Source of the DNA: Cryobacterium glaciale
GTDB lineage: Bacteria > Actinomycetota > Actinomycetes > Actinomycetales > Microbacteriaceae
Length of the DNA stretch: 64,000 nucleotides
Reading direction: 5' to 3'
Assembly (NCBI RefSeq): GCF_004402535.1
Contig: NZ_SOEY01000019.1
Coordinates: 142,447-206,446 of the forward strand
Below the pieces are notes generated by a model that made no database searches, had not been told where the DNA came from, and saw only the letters and a list, made by a program, of their open reading frames with translations. The number at the start of each line of letters is the position of its first letter. Within the stretch, counting starts at the first letter, position 1. Both the position numbers and the translations under genes were made by a program. Positions 7,254-15,992 of the stretch are shown here, one piece after another.

Positions 7254-9157
7254 CAGACGCCCCCTCCGCCGCCGCCGCCGCCCCCGCCACCCGAGAAGCC
7301 ACCGCCGCCCCCGCCGGAACTTGACGAACTCGTGGAGCTTCCCGACCATGACGCGCTCGTGGCGGTCGAGAATGTGCTGATCGCACCCGCGAAATAGGCC
7401 GCCTGGAACATTCCGGACCCGGAATACCAGTCGGGCTGGGTGTTGCTTTCAAAATAGTACTGGCTGAGCACGCCGGACCAGTCCTTCTCCTGCCCGAACA
7501 ACACGGCCAGGGGAAGCACTCGTTCGTAGAGTTTCACGATCTGAACGGAGGGAGCATCCGCTGTAGCAGTGCGCTGCGTCAGATCGGGGCGTGAATTCTC
7601 CGGCCGATACACGGAGCGCACTGCTCCCTCCGGACTCTGTAATACTCGCAGCCGATCGGATTCGGCGAGACCTATATACAACTTGACGCCCTTCAGATAG
7701 TCACGAAGCTCAGCACCGCTGTCGGTCAGCGGTCGCAAGTTTCCAGCAAACACGAATGTGCCCACCGCGCTGATGATCGCCACGGCGATGATCAGCAACG
7801 GCCACAGACCGCCCACAACGGTGATGATGCCGCCGAGGCTTCCCGCCAGTGCAACGCCGGCGCTGACGACCGCGAGGACGAACAGCCAGACCCGCAACCC
7901 GTCGTTCTGCTTCTCCCGCAGTCCCAGCCGCAACGAGTCGGCTCGGGCAGCCAGGCGCTCCTTCTGCAGGGCTTTGCTCAGGGAGATGCTCTTCTTTTTG
8001 AGGTCTCGCTGGTCGCCAGCCTGCAGGCCGGGGAACAGCTTGCCGAGAATGCGGCTCTCGGTCTCGTCGACACCGTCGGCGTGCAGGAATTCAAGCAGAA
8101 AATGACTCTTCTTGTTGCCCGCCTCGAGGATGCGCACGTTGCCCCGCACGGCGAAGCTGATGAACTGGGCCGCCATAGCCCTGCTGGCGGTGCCGGTTAC
8201 ATCGCCCGAGGTGAGCAGGTTCACTCCCCGGGGCGGCAGGTATTCGGCGATGATCGTGAAGCGGCCGGGGGCGCCCCGCCAGCGCGTAGCCCGCAACAGC
8301 CCAGCGACGAGCGCCGTCAGCAGGCTCACGAGGGCGCCGACCAGCCCCACGCTCGGGAGCGCGTTGGCGAAGAAAGAATCATCCCGCGGCACGAAGGTGC
8401 CGGGCTCGAACGGGACGACGATCGTGAGGTTCTCCCGCGGGCCAAGTTCGAGGGCGAGGGCGGAGACGGACGGTTCGGACTGCGAGCCGACGAGGCGGAT
8501 GCTGTGGCAGGGCAGATCTGAATCTTGCGGTCCCTGAAAACACCGCGCCTCTGCGCCGAACCGGTCGACGAGCTCCGGATCGAACCGCACCGTTGCGGTG
8601 ACCAGGCCGAAGGTTTGGTCCCACCCGGTGCCGTTCACGTCCCAGTAGAACTCCTCGACGTTCGCATCGGAGGGGTAGAGGGTCACGTTGGACTGCTCGT
8701 AGGTGATCACGTAGGTCTGCGCGCCGTGCACGAATTCGTCGGCGGCAATGGTCACGTCGAGAAACTCCTGGTCTCGGTCTTCGCTCGTGGTCTGCGCGTC
8801 GAAACCGCGCGGAGTGCCGTTCTCGTCGGTGACACTGTCGATCGCGATATCGGTGGGGTGGCCCTGGTATCGCGTGGGGAGGGCCCGGCGAATGCCGTGG
8901 TTCTGGTCGCTATCGGGAAACCGGGCCACGATCGTTTCGATGGTTGTTAGCGTCGAGCGGCCGTCAGCGTCAAGCCCGAGCTCGTACTGCGCGTCGAAAG
9001 AGTCAAAACTGAAGTCGTTGGCGTCGGAGCCCACGATGCTGACGGTGCTGGCGCTGGCCGGTGCGGCGACGGCGGCCTGCGCGGGCGTTGCCAGAGCGAG
9101 CACGGCTCCCCCGATGACCAGCGCACCGAGTGTCAGGACAAGGGCAGGTCGGAGCAT
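7253..9157 (-). CDS. DUF2207 membrane protein with Gly-rich tail
   Basis: This 634-residue protein begins with a signal peptide ending near ATPAQA-AV and an extracytoplasmic DUF2207 domain of about 230 residues. A transmembrane segment follows (VGLVGALVSLLTALVAGLL), then a cytoplasmic basic region. A second membrane pair (VWLFVLAVVSAGVALAG, LWPLLIIAVAIISAVGTF) and a soluble region come next. The C-terminus is almost pure glycine and serine, a known feature of this family. The role of DUF2207 proteins is unknown. A TAGAGT hexamer 6 nt before the ATG predicts a leaderless message, and a small membrane protein follows with a one-base overlap. Confidence 0.85.
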   Translation of the reverse strand: MLRPALVLTLGALVIGGAVLALATPAQAAVAAPASASTVSIVGSDANDFSFDSFDAQYELGLDADGRSTLTTIETIVARFPDSDQNHGIRRALPTRYQGHPTDIAIDSVTDENGTPRGFDAQTTSEDRDQEFLDVTIAADEFVHGAQTYVITYEQSNVTLYPSDANVEEFYWDVNGTGWDQTFGLVTATVRFDPELVDRFGAEARCFQGPQDSDLPCHSIRLVGSQSEPSVSALALELGPRENLTIVVPFEPGTFVPRDDSFFANALPSVGLVGALVSLLTALVAGLLRATRWRGAPGRFTIIAEYLPPRGVNLLTSGDVTGTASRAMAAQFISFAVRGNVRILEAGNKKSHFLLEFLHADGVDETESRILGKLFPGLQAGDQRDLKKKSISLSKALQKERLAARADSLRLGLREKQNDGLRVWLFVLAVVSAGVALAGSLGGIITVVGGLWPLLIIAVAIISAVGTFVFAGNLRPLTDSGAELRDYLKGVKLYIGLAESDRLRVLQSPEGAVRSVYRPENSRPDLTQRTATADAPSVQIVKLYERVLPLAVLFGQEKDWSGVLSQYYFESNTQPDWYSGSGMFQAAYFAGAISTFSTATSASWSGSSTSSSSSGGGGGGFSGGGGGGGGGGGV

Positions 9158-9163
9158 GAGTCC

Positions 9164-9169
9164 ACTCTA
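9164..9169 (-). promoter_or_regulatory. Leaderless -10 (TAGAGT) of DUF2207 gene
   Basis: TAGAGT stands exactly 6 nt (GGACTC) before the ATG at 9157. Confidence 0.55.
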
Positions 9170-9217
9170 CCGAGCGTGCAGGGCCCGGACCTCTGCTCGC
9201 CAGCTCAGTCGTGTAGC

Positions 9218-9778
9218 TCAGGCGTGCTGGATGGGAATGGACGTCGTCGATGGAGGGCGTTCGAACAGAATCTCCAGCCCGGGCTTCAGTTCGCCCAGCC
9301 AGGCCGCGTAGCCGGCCGGGTTCAGGTGCAGCCGGTCGATGCCGAGCGCCGGGTCGAGCTCGCCGTCTGGCAGTGCGAGTGCCGGCCACAGGTCGAGGTA
9401 TTGCACGTGCTGGGTGGGCGCGTACTGCCAGATATGCCGGTTGATCGAGCGGATGGTCGGGGCGAAGTCCCGGTCGCGCGGCAGAACCGACTGAACCATG
9501 ATGCGGGTCTCCGGCAGCGCACGGCGCAGGGTGTGCAGGATGGTTTCGAGATTGCGCACGACGTATTCGTCGGATTTGCGCCAGCCAAGGTCGTTGGTTC
9601 CGACCCCGATCACGATGGCATCCGGCCGCAGCTCAATGACCTGATCAAGCTGGGATATCACCTCGTCGGTGGTGTTTCCGCTGACCGCCAGATTATGCAC
9701 GTCATGTTCGGGGAACCATTCGTCCCATTGACCGCCCGCAACGAGGCCGTCGCCCAGAAAGGCGAGAGAAACTGACAT
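9218..9778 (-). CDS. SGNH/GDSL-fold protein lacking catalytic Ser
   Basis: This 186-residue protein has the four SGNH blocks in order. Block I is FLGDGLVAGG (7-16), block II is NLAVSGNTT (Gly34), block III is GTND (60-63) and block V is D148-x-x-H151 followed by NPAGY. The nucleophilic serine of GDSL is glycine here (codon GGC, residue 11), while the oxyanion residues and the Asp-His pair remain. There is no signal peptide, so it should be cytosolic. It is either a pseudo-hydrolase that binds an ester or glycan ligand or it uses another nucleophile. The start is supported by GGAGG 5 nt upstream of the ATG. Confidence 0.75.
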   Translation of the reverse strand: MSVSLAFLGDGLVAGGQWDEWFPEHDVHNLAVSGNTTDEVISQLDQVIELRPDAIVIGVGTNDLGWRKSDEYVVRNLETILHTLRRALPETRIMVQSVLPRDRDFAPTIRSINRHIWQYAPTQHVQYLDLWPALALPDGELDPALGIDRLHLNPAGYAAWLGELKPGLEILFERPPSTTSIPIQHA

Positions 9779-9877
9779 AGTGGCCTCCTACTCGTAACCC
9801 ATCATGCCCCGAACCGGTGCCAGCCGCCAGAATTCTCAGACTATACGCACGCTCTATCCACCCATTTACCCGCGGCC

Positions 9878-11398
9878 TCAGTCCGCGTGGGAGCCAGACA
9901 CGGTCGTGAGCGGATGCCCGGCCTCGGCTTCGCGTTCCACCGCCGCCGCCGCCGTGATGCGCGTGGCCATGCCCTCGAAGATGATGCCGTGGAACGGAAA
10001 AATCACGGCCCAGTACAGCCGACCGCCGAGGCCGCGGGGAAAGAAGATCGCGCGCTGCCGGTAGACCGAGCCGCCGGCATCCGTTGGTAAGACGCTCATT
10101 TCCAGCCAGGCTCGGCCGGGAACGCGCATTTCGGCGCGGAGTCGCAGAAAACTGCCGTGGTCGATCTGCTCGACCCGCCAGAAGTCGAGCACCTCGCCGT
10201 TGTGCAGGTGGTCGGGGTTGCGGCGGCCGCGGCGCAGGCCAACGCCGCCGACGGCCTTGTCCATCAGGCCGCGCACCGCCCAGGCGAGCGGAAAGGAGTA
10301 CCAGCCGTTTTCGCCGCCGATGCTCTCGATGACCCGCCAAAGCGCGGCCGGGTCGGCCGGGGTGGTTTTCTCGCGCAGGTCGGTGTAGACCACGTGGCCG
10401 GCCCAGTCCGGGTCGCTCGGCAGCGGGTTGCTCGACGCGCCCTCGATCGAGGAGTTGCGCCAGCTGGTCTCGACATCGCCGTCGCGCATGCGGCCGAGCG
10501 CCAGGCGCACCGCCCGTCGGTAACCGGTGAGGCCGCCCTCCGGCTGCGGAATGAAATCGTCGATGTCACTCTCGTGCACGACGCAGTCGTATTGCAGGGA
10601 GGCGATGATGGGGATGGCGAGGTTGCGCGGAATCGGCGTGACCAGGTTCACCCACTGGGAGGCCAGCCACGGGGTCAGCACGGGCAGGGCGGCGATGGCC
10701 CGTTGCTTGAGGCCGGCTTCGAGGGCGTAACCGTTCATCATCTGGCCGTAGCGGAGCACGTCGGGGCCGCCGATATCGAAGGTGCGGTTCACCTCGGGCG
10801 CCAGGTCGGCCGCAGCCTGCAGGTAGTAGAGCACGTCGCGCACGGCGATCGGCTGGATCTTGTTGCGTACCCATTTGGGCGCTGGCATGTAGGGCAGCAC
10901 GTCAGTCAGGTGGCGGATCATCTCGAACGAGGTCGAGCCGGAGCCGATGACCACGCCGGCCTGGAACGCGATGGTCGGCACGCCGCTCGCAAGCAGGATG
11001 CGACCAACCTCTCGCCGGGAATTCAGGTGAGCCGACAGCGTCCCGGTCGAAGGATGCAGTCCACCGAGGTAGACGATGCGGGAGACGTGGGCGGCGGCAG
11101 CGGCCTGCGCGACGTTTTCGGCGGCCAGATGCTCGGTTTTCTCGAAGTCACCGGCCGCACCCATCGAGTGCACGAGGTAGTACAGCACGTCGATGTCGGC
11201 GCAGGCGCGCTGCAGGCTGGCGAGGTCGCCGAGGTCCCCCTGCACGACCTCGACCTGGTCGGCCCAGGGCACATCGCGCAGCTTCGAGGGGGTGCGCACG
11301 AGCACCCGCACCGTGAAACCGGCCTCGAGGAGTTTGGGTACCAGGCGTCCGCCGATGTAGCCCGTGGCTCCCGTGACAAGTGCTCTGCGTAAGGTCAT
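9878..11398 (-). CDS. NAD(P)-binding SDR protein with DUF2867 domain
   Basis: This 506-residue two-domain protein opens with an extended-SDR Rossmann fold: GATGYIGGRL (10-19), a strand and acidic residue near VVQGDLGDL, and YYLVHSMG in place of the usual YxxxK region. The last 170 or so residues match DUF2867 (WYSFPLAWAVRGLMDKAVGG, LRRGRRNPD, ending near FEGMATRI). Such proteins resemble NAD(P)H-binding epimerase-like oxidoreductases, but no substrate is known. The gene is monocistronic and leaderless by its promoter. Annotation is firm at domain level only. Confidence 0.82.
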   Translation of the reverse strand: MTLRRALVTGATGYIGGRLVPKLLEAGFTVRVLVRTPSKLRDVPWADQVEVVQGDLGDLASLQRACADIDVLYYLVHSMGAAGDFEKTEHLAAENVAQAAAAAHVSRIVYLGGLHPSTGTLSAHLNSRREVGRILLASGVPTIAFQAGVVIGSGSTSFEMIRHLTDVLPYMPAPKWVRNKIQPIAVRDVLYYLQAAADLAPEVNRTFDIGGPDVLRYGQMMNGYALEAGLKQRAIAALPVLTPWLASQWVNLVTPIPRNLAIPIIASLQYDCVVHESDIDDFIPQPEGGLTGYRRAVRLALGRMRDGDVETSWRNSSIEGASSNPLPSDPDWAGHVVYTDLREKTTPADPAALWRVIESIGGENGWYSFPLAWAVRGLMDKAVGGVGLRRGRRNPDHLHNGEVLDFWRVEQIDHGSFLRLRAEMRVPGRAWLEMSVLPTDAGGSVYRQRAIFFPRGLGGRLYWAVIFPFHGIIFEGMATRITAAAAVEREAEAGHPLTTVSGSHAD

Positions 11399-11404
11399 GC
11401 GGGG

Positions 11405-11410
11405 AGCCTA
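11405..11410 (-). promoter_or_regulatory. Leaderless -10 (TAGGCT) of SDR/DUF2867 gene
   Basis: TAGGCT is 6 nt (CCCCGC) before the ATG at 11398. Confidence 0.55.
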
Positions 11411-11456
11411 TCCCGTTCCCTTGACCCCCTGCTGAGTGCCATCCTGCCCTGTCGAC

Positions 11457-12320
11457 TCAGAGGATGGCCTTGGTGTGCCAGACCGTCTTCAGCTCGGTGA
11501 AGGCGAGGATGCGCTGCAGGGCCGGGGCTGCGGCATCCGCTCCCGATTCGGGCGGGAGCACCCGCTTGAGCGTGTCGGCGGCGCTGATCTGCAGCTCCAC
11601 CCAGTCGAGGTCGCCGGCACCGACCAGGTCGAGGGCGTTGACGTCGGCGTGACTGGCCAGCCAGGGAGCGATCTCGGCCGGGGAACCGGTCACAACGTTG
11701 ACCACCCCACCGGGAACGTCGCTCGTGGCGAGTACCTCACCGAGGCTGATCGCCGACAGCGGAGCGTTCTCGTTGGCGACGACGACGACCGTGTTACCGG
11801 CCACGAGGGCCGGTGCAATAGCGCTGACCAGGCCGAGCAACGACTCACTGCCCTGCGGAGCGATGATCGCGACGACGCCGGTCGGTTCCGGTACCGACAG
11901 GTTGAAGAACGGGCCAGAGACCGGATTGGCGTTTCCGGCCACCTGCACGTATTTGTCGGCCCAGCCGGCGTACCAGACCCAGCGGTCGATGGCCTCGTCG
12001 ACCTGGGCGTTGGCGACGGCGGTGGTCACGCCCTCGCTGCTGACGATTTCGTCGACGAACTGCGCGCGGCGCCCCTCGAGCAGCTCGGCGATGCGATAGA
12101 GCACCTGGCCGCGGTTGTAGGCCGTGGCCCCGGCCCAGCCGGAGAGGGCACTGCGGGCAGCCACGACGGCGTCGCGGGCATCCTTGCGGCTGCCCTTCGC
12201 GGCGTTGGCCAGAAAATCGCCCTTATGTGAGAGCACCTCGTAGACGCGGCCGGATTCGCTGCGCGGAAACTTGCCGCCGATGTACAGCTTGTAGGTCTTG
12301 GGAATGGCGAGGCGGTTCAC
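11457..12320 (-). CDS. Truncated aldehyde dehydrogenase-like protein (non-catalytic)
   Basis: This 287-residue protein aligns with the NAD-binding half of aldehyde dehydrogenases. WYAGWADKYVQVAG matches the neighbour's YYAGWADKL region, and IAPALVAGNTVVVVA matches IAPALAAGNTVVLKPAE. It ends before the catalytic domain, so it has no nucleophilic cysteine, and the cofactor-binding lysine of the LKPAE motif is missing too. It cannot be a dehydrogenase by itself. GTG at 12320 overlaps the stop of the full ALDH gene by 4 bp. The pair mirrors the two-domain ALDH16 class, in which a catalytic domain is joined to a truncated ALDH-like domain. I infer that it binds the neighbouring ALDH. Confidence 0.75.
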   Translation of the reverse strand: MNRLAIPKTYKLYIGGKFPRSESGRVYEVLSHKGDFLANAAKGSRKDARDAVVAARSALSGWAGATAYNRGQVLYRIAELLEGRRAQFVDEIVSSEGVTTAVANAQVDEAIDRWVWYAGWADKYVQVAGNANPVSGPFFNLSVPEPTGVVAIIAPQGSESLLGLVSAIAPALVAGNTVVVVANENAPLSAISLGEVLATSDVPGGVVNVVTGSPAEIAPWLASHADVNALDLVGAGDLDWVELQISAADTLKRVLPPESGADAAAPALQRILAFTELKTVWHTKAIL

Positions 12321-13864
12321 TTGGCGGCCTTCTCTGCGGATGCGGACTTCTTGCTGGCGGATGCGGACTTCTTGGTGACCGGTGACGCACCGTGATCGGC
12401 GGCGGCAATCGACCGTGAGCCGGTACGCACCGCGGGCTTGAGGTAGGCGGCGAGGCCGTGACGGCCACCCTCGCGGCCGTAGCCGCTCTCCTTATAGCCG
12501 CCGAACGGGCTGGACGGGTCGAACTGGTTGAACGTGTTCGCCCAGATCACGCCGGCACGCAGCTTGTCGGCAACGGCGAGGATACGGCTGCCCTTGTCGC
12601 TCCAGATTCCGGCGGAGAGACCATAGGGGGTGTTGTTCGCCTTTGCGACGGCCTCGGCCGGGGTCCGGAAGGTCAGTACAGACAGCACCGGGCCGAAGAT
12701 CTCGTCGCGGGAGATGCGGTGGCTGGTCGTCACGTTGGTGAAGATGGTCGGCGCGAACCAGAAACCGTTCTCGGGGATGACGCAGTCGGCGCTCCAGCGT
12801 TCGGCGCCCTCCTGCTGGCCCAGTTCGGACAGCTCACGAATGCGGGCGAGCTGTTCGGAACTGTTGATGGCGCCGATGTCGGTGTTCTTGTCGAGCGGGT
12901 CTCCCAGACGCAGGGTCTGCATGCGGCGCTTGAGCCGGTCGATGACGTCGTCGTGGATGCTTTCCTGCACCAGCAGGCGGCTGCCGGCGCAGCAGACGTG
13001 GCCCTGATTGAAGAAGATGCCGCGCACGATGCCCTCGACGGCCTGGTCGATCGGGGCGTCGTCGAAGACGATGTTGGCGCCCTTGCCGCCGAGTTCGAGG
13101 CTGAGCCTTTTGTCGGTACCGGCGACCGAGCGGGCGATGGCCCGACCGACCGAGGTCGAACCGGTAAAGGCGACCTTGTTGACGCCCGCGTGGTTGACCA
13201 GCGCCTGCCCGGAGCTGCCGTCGCCGGTGATGATGTTGACCACGCCGGCGGGCAGGTCAGCCTGCTGCAGAATCTCAGCGAACAGCAGCGCGGTGAGCGA
13301 GGTCGTTTCGGCGGGCTTGAGCACGACGGTGTTGCCGGCGGCGAGCGCCGGGGCGATCTTCCAGGCCAGCATCATGAGCGGAAAATTCCACGGGATGACC
13401 TGGGCGGCGACGCCGAGTGAGGCTGGGTTCGGGCCGACTCCGGCGTGGTCGAGCTTGTCCGCCCAGCCGGCGTAGTAGAAGAACCAGGCGGCGACGAGGG
13501 GAATGTCGACGTCGCGGGTTTCCTTGATCGGCTTGCCGTTGTCGAGGGTTTCGGCGACGGCCAGTTCGCGGGCGCGTTCCTGCACCAGACGGGCGATGCG
13601 AAACAGGTATTTGCCGCGGTCGCTGCCGGACAGCCGGGACCAGACCCCGTCGTAGGCGTGACGGGCGGCGACGACGGCGTCGTCGACATCCGTTTCGTTG
13701 GCGGTGGCGATCATGGCGATCTGTTGTTCGGTGGCCGGATTGATGGTCTGGAACGGGGTGCCGCGGCCGGCGGTGAACTCGCCGTTGATGAACAGGCCGT
13801 AGTCGCTCTTGAGGTTCAGCAGGGCCTGCGACTCGGGGGCGGGTGCGTAGTCGAGAAATTTCAT
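12317..13864 (-). CDS. Aldehyde dehydrogenase (deoxyribose operon)
   Basis: This 515-residue NAD(P)-dependent aldehyde dehydrogenase has all catalytic residues: Asn160 in VIPWN, Lys183 in LKPAE, the Gly motif FTGSTSVG (233-240), Glu258 in LELGGKG and Cys291 in FNQGHVCCAGSR. A Lys/Ala/Ser-rich tail of about 30 residues follows the fold. It sits 9 bp after deoC, whose aldolase releases acetaldehyde from 2-deoxyribose 5-phosphate. Oxidation of that acetaldehyde to acetate is therefore the likely role. Its stop overlaps the start of a truncated ALDH homologue. Confidence 0.9.
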   Translation of the reverse strand: MKFLDYAPAPESQALLNLKSDYGLFINGEFTAGRGTPFQTINPATEQQIAMIATANETDVDDAVVAARHAYDGVWSRLSGSDRGKYLFRIARLVQERARELAVAETLDNGKPIKETRDVDIPLVAAWFFYYAGWADKLDHAGVGPNPASLGVAAQVIPWNFPLMMLAWKIAPALAAGNTVVLKPAETTSLTALLFAEILQQADLPAGVVNIITGDGSSGQALVNHAGVNKVAFTGSTSVGRAIARSVAGTDKRLSLELGGKGANIVFDDAPIDQAVEGIVRGIFFNQGHVCCAGSRLLVQESIHDDVIDRLKRRMQTLRLGDPLDKNTDIGAINSSEQLARIRELSELGQQEGAERWSADCVIPENGFWFAPTIFTNVTTSHRISRDEIFGPVLSVLTFRTPAEAVAKANNTPYGLSAGIWSDKGSRILAVADKLRAGVIWANTFNQFDPSSPFGGYKESGYGREGGRHGLAAYLKPAVRTGSRSIAAADHGASPVTKKSASASKKSASAEKAAK

Positions 13865-13873
13865 GGTCGTTCC

Positions 13874-14902
13874 CTAGTCAATCGTCACGTAGTCGGGGCC
13901 GGAGTAGTGCCCGGTGGTCATCTTCTGGCGCTGCAACAGCACGTCGTTCAGCAGGCTGGAGGCGCCGAAACGGAACAGGTGCGGGGTCAGCCACTCCTCC
14001 CCCACGGTTTCGGCGACCGTCACGAGATACTTGATCGCGTCCTTGGAGGTGCGGATGCCGCCGGCCGGTTTCACGCCGATGCGCACACCGGTGAGGCGGT
14101 GCCAGTCGCGCACGACTTCGAGCATCGACAGCGTCACCGGCAGCGTCGCTGCAGGGGCGACCTTGCCGGTGGAGGTCTTGATGAAGTCACCGCCGGCCAG
14201 GATGGCCAGCCAGGAAGCGCGGCGCACGTTGTCGTAGGTGTTCAGTTCGCCGGTCTCAAGGATCACCTTGAGGTGGGCGAGGGTTCCGTCGGTGCGACGG
14301 CACGCCTCTTTCACGGCGACGATCTCGTCGTAGACCTGGCCGAACCGGCCCGCCAGGAACGCTCCGCGGTCAATGACCATGTCGATCTCGTCGGCACCGG
14401 CCGCGACCGCGTCGCGCACGTCGGCGAGCTTGATGGCGAGGGATGCGCGCCCGCTCGGGAAAGCGGTCGCGACGGCGGCGACATGTACTCGCTGAACACC
14501 GGCTCCCTGGGTTCCACCGGCAGCGTGGGCCGAACCGAGCGCGGTGACGGCGGCGCCGACCATGTCGCCATACACGCAGACCGCGGCGACGCGGGGGCAG
14601 CCGGGGTCGCCCGGGTCGGGCACGAGCGCCTTGGCGACGAGGGATCGCACCTTGCCGGGGGTGTCAGCGCCCTCGAGGGTGGTGAGGTCGATCAGGCCGA
14701 TGATGGTATCGATCGCCCAGCGTTTGGAGCTCGTCTTGATCGAGCGGGTGCCGAGGTCGGCGGCGCGGGCTTCGAGGCCGACAGCGTCGATTCCGGGGAT
14801 GCCGTGCAGGTATCGGCGCAGGTTGGCGTCGGTTGCCTCCCCGCCGATCAGCGCGAGGGCGCGCCGTTCCGGCTGGTAGGTGGCCATTGGGCTGCTGGTC
14901 AT
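13874..14902 (-). CDS. deoC: Deoxyribose-phosphate aldolase
   Basis: This 342-residue class I aldolase splits 2-deoxy-D-ribose 5-phosphate into glyceraldehyde 3-phosphate and acetaldehyde. The Schiff-base lysine lies in DFIKTSTGKV, the second active-site lysine in GVKPAGGIRT and the acidic residue in EIDMVID. It has about 90 extra N-terminal residues compared with the short E. coli enzyme, like the longer eukaryotic/actinobacterial form. The frame is open far upstream, but similarity starts at MTSSPMATYQPERR. ATG 14902 overlaps the regulator's stop by 4 bp (ATGA). ATG 14887 is an alternative. Confidence 0.92.
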   Translation of the reverse strand: MTSSPMATYQPERRALALIGGEATDANLRRYLHGIPGIDAVGLEARAADLGTRSIKTSSKRWAIDTIIGLIDLTTLEGADTPGKVRSLVAKALVPDPGDPGCPRVAAVCVYGDMVGAAVTALGSAHAAGGTQGAGVQRVHVAAVATAFPSGRASLAIKLADVRDAVAAGADEIDMVIDRGAFLAGRFGQVYDEIVAVKEACRRTDGTLAHLKVILETGELNTYDNVRRASWLAILAGGDFIKTSTGKVAPAATLPVTLSMLEVVRDWHRLTGVRIGVKPAGGIRTSKDAIKYLVTVAETVGEEWLTPHLFRFGASSLLNDVLLQRQKMTTGHYSGPDYVTID

Positions 14903-15855
14903 GGGGTGTCCTTTTCCTGAAGCAGGGCGTTCGCGGTGTCTTCGTCGGTCACCAGCACGGTGCACAGCCCATTGCGCACGACGGCACGGGCGATGGCGTG
15001 CTTGGTGTTTCCGGAGATGACCGCGATGGTCAGTGGGGCGCGGCGCAGCTGGTCGATCTGAATCCCGACCGTGCGCTCGTTGAGTTCCGGGTCGACGATG
15101 CGACCGTGCTTGTCGATGTAGCGGCCGACGACGTCGCCGACGGCGCCGCGTGCGACGAGTTCGTTGATCTGTTCCACCGTCAGGTAGCCGCTGTCGACGA
15201 GGGCGGAATTCGCATCCGCCTGGCCGGCGCTGAAGACGTAGGCCTGGGCGTTGCGGGCCAGGGCGAGCACCCCGGCGACGGTGCGGTCCGCTTCCATCGC
15301 CTGCTTGGTTTCCAGGCGTTCGAAGATGGCGGGGCTCGGCAGCAGGGTGGCGGAACCGTCGGCTTTGTGGGCGATGGTCACCGCAGTGGATGCCGCGGTG
15401 CCGGTGCGTTGGTTCAGGCTGACACCGCCGTTGATCTGCACCACGTTCACCCCCGGCGCCCACCCCTGTTTCAGGTGCAGCGAGACGTCGTGCAGAGTAC
15501 GACCCCAGCTGATGCCGAGGGTGCGCGGGATCGGGCGCAGGCTCGTGAGATAGTCGGCGGCAGCCTGCGCCGTGCGTGACTGTAGCTCGGCGTCGCTCGA
15601 CACCCCGGCGGAGGAGACCACGATCGCGTCGGTGAGGCCGGTTGATTCGCGCAGGCGACGTTCGATCGGCAGCCGGCGGGCACGCGGATGCACGATCTCG
15701 ATGCGGATGAAACCGTTGGCCTTGGCACTCGCGAGCAGCCGGCCGACCTTCCAGCGGGTCAGGCGCAAGATCACACCGATCTCGTCCTGGGTCTGGTTTT
15801 CTTCATAGTACAGTTCGGCGGCGCGGATGGACAGGAGTTCGTCGGTGTCGCTCAT
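14899..15855 (-). CDS. deoR: SorC-family sugar-binding regulator (DeoR of Bacillus type)
   Basis: This protein of about 318 residues has an N-terminal helix-turn-helix (AAELYYEENQTQDEIG, then LTRWKVGRLLASAK) and a C-terminal SorC sugar-phosphate-binding domain (GISWGRTL, AVISGNTKH). B. subtilis DeoR, which senses deoxyribose 5-phosphate and controls the deoC operon, belongs to this family, so the same role here is likely. It heads the operon deoR-deoC-aldh-aldh' and faces a ROK kinase. The start is uncertain. ATG 15855 fits the family, while TTG 15873 lies closer to the predicted transcription start. Neither has a good ribosome-binding site. Confidence 0.82.
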   Translation of the reverse strand: MSDTDELLSIRAAELYYEENQTQDEIGVILRLTRWKVGRLLASAKANGFIRIEIVHPRARRLPIERRLRESTGLTDAIVVSSAGVSSDAELQSRTAQAAADYLTSLRPIPRTLGISWGRTLHDVSLHLKQGWAPGVNVVQINGGVSLNQRTGTAASTAVTIAHKADGSATLLPSPAIFERLETKQAMEADRTVAGVLALARNAQAYVFSAGQADANSALVDSGYLTVEQINELVARGAVGDVVGRYIDKHGRIVDPELNERTVGIQIDQLRRAPLTIAVISGNTKHAIARAVVRNGLCTVLVTDEDTANALLQEKDTP

Positions 15856-15885
15856 GGTGGTGTTGCGGTCCAATCGTTTGGGCCC

Positions 15886-15891
15886 AGCCTA
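15886..15891 (-). promoter_or_regulatory. -10 (TAGGCT) of deoR-deoC operon
   Basis: TAGGCT predicts a transcription start near 15879. That leaves 6 nt to TTG 15873 or about 24 nt to ATG 15855. Confidence 0.4.
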
Positions 15892-15930
15892 CGTCGACCG
15901 GTCGCCCGAATCAACAGCCGTAGGGATCAT

Positions 15931-15944
15931 TGCTCATCTGAGCA
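15931..15944. promoter_or_regulatory. Palindrome, possible DeoR operator
   Basis: TGCTCA-TC-TGAGCA is a perfect 6-bp inverted repeat in the divergent promoter region between the SorC-type regulator and the ROK kinase. It is placed where one regulator could control both directions. Binding is not shown. Confidence 0.35.
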
Positions 15945-15980
15945 GCGCCGGATGCGCACAGGGACCGCGGCGGGCACCAG

Positions 15981-15986
15981 TACGAT
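15981..15986 (+). promoter_or_regulatory. Leaderless -10 (TACGAT) of ROK kinase gene
   Basis: TACGAT is 6 nt (CGATGC) before the ATG at 15993. Confidence 0.6.
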
Positions 15987-15992
15987 CGATGC

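Noticed and set aside
13445-14920. 491-codon plus-strand frame opposite deoC and aldh
   Set aside because: It spans two well-supported minus-strand genes and has no motif or promoter; shadow of high-GC codon use.
14903-15463. N-terminal extension of deoC in the same frame
   Set aside because: The extra 187 residues are Arg/Pro-rich and overlap the SorC regulator gene. Family similarity begins at ATG 14902.
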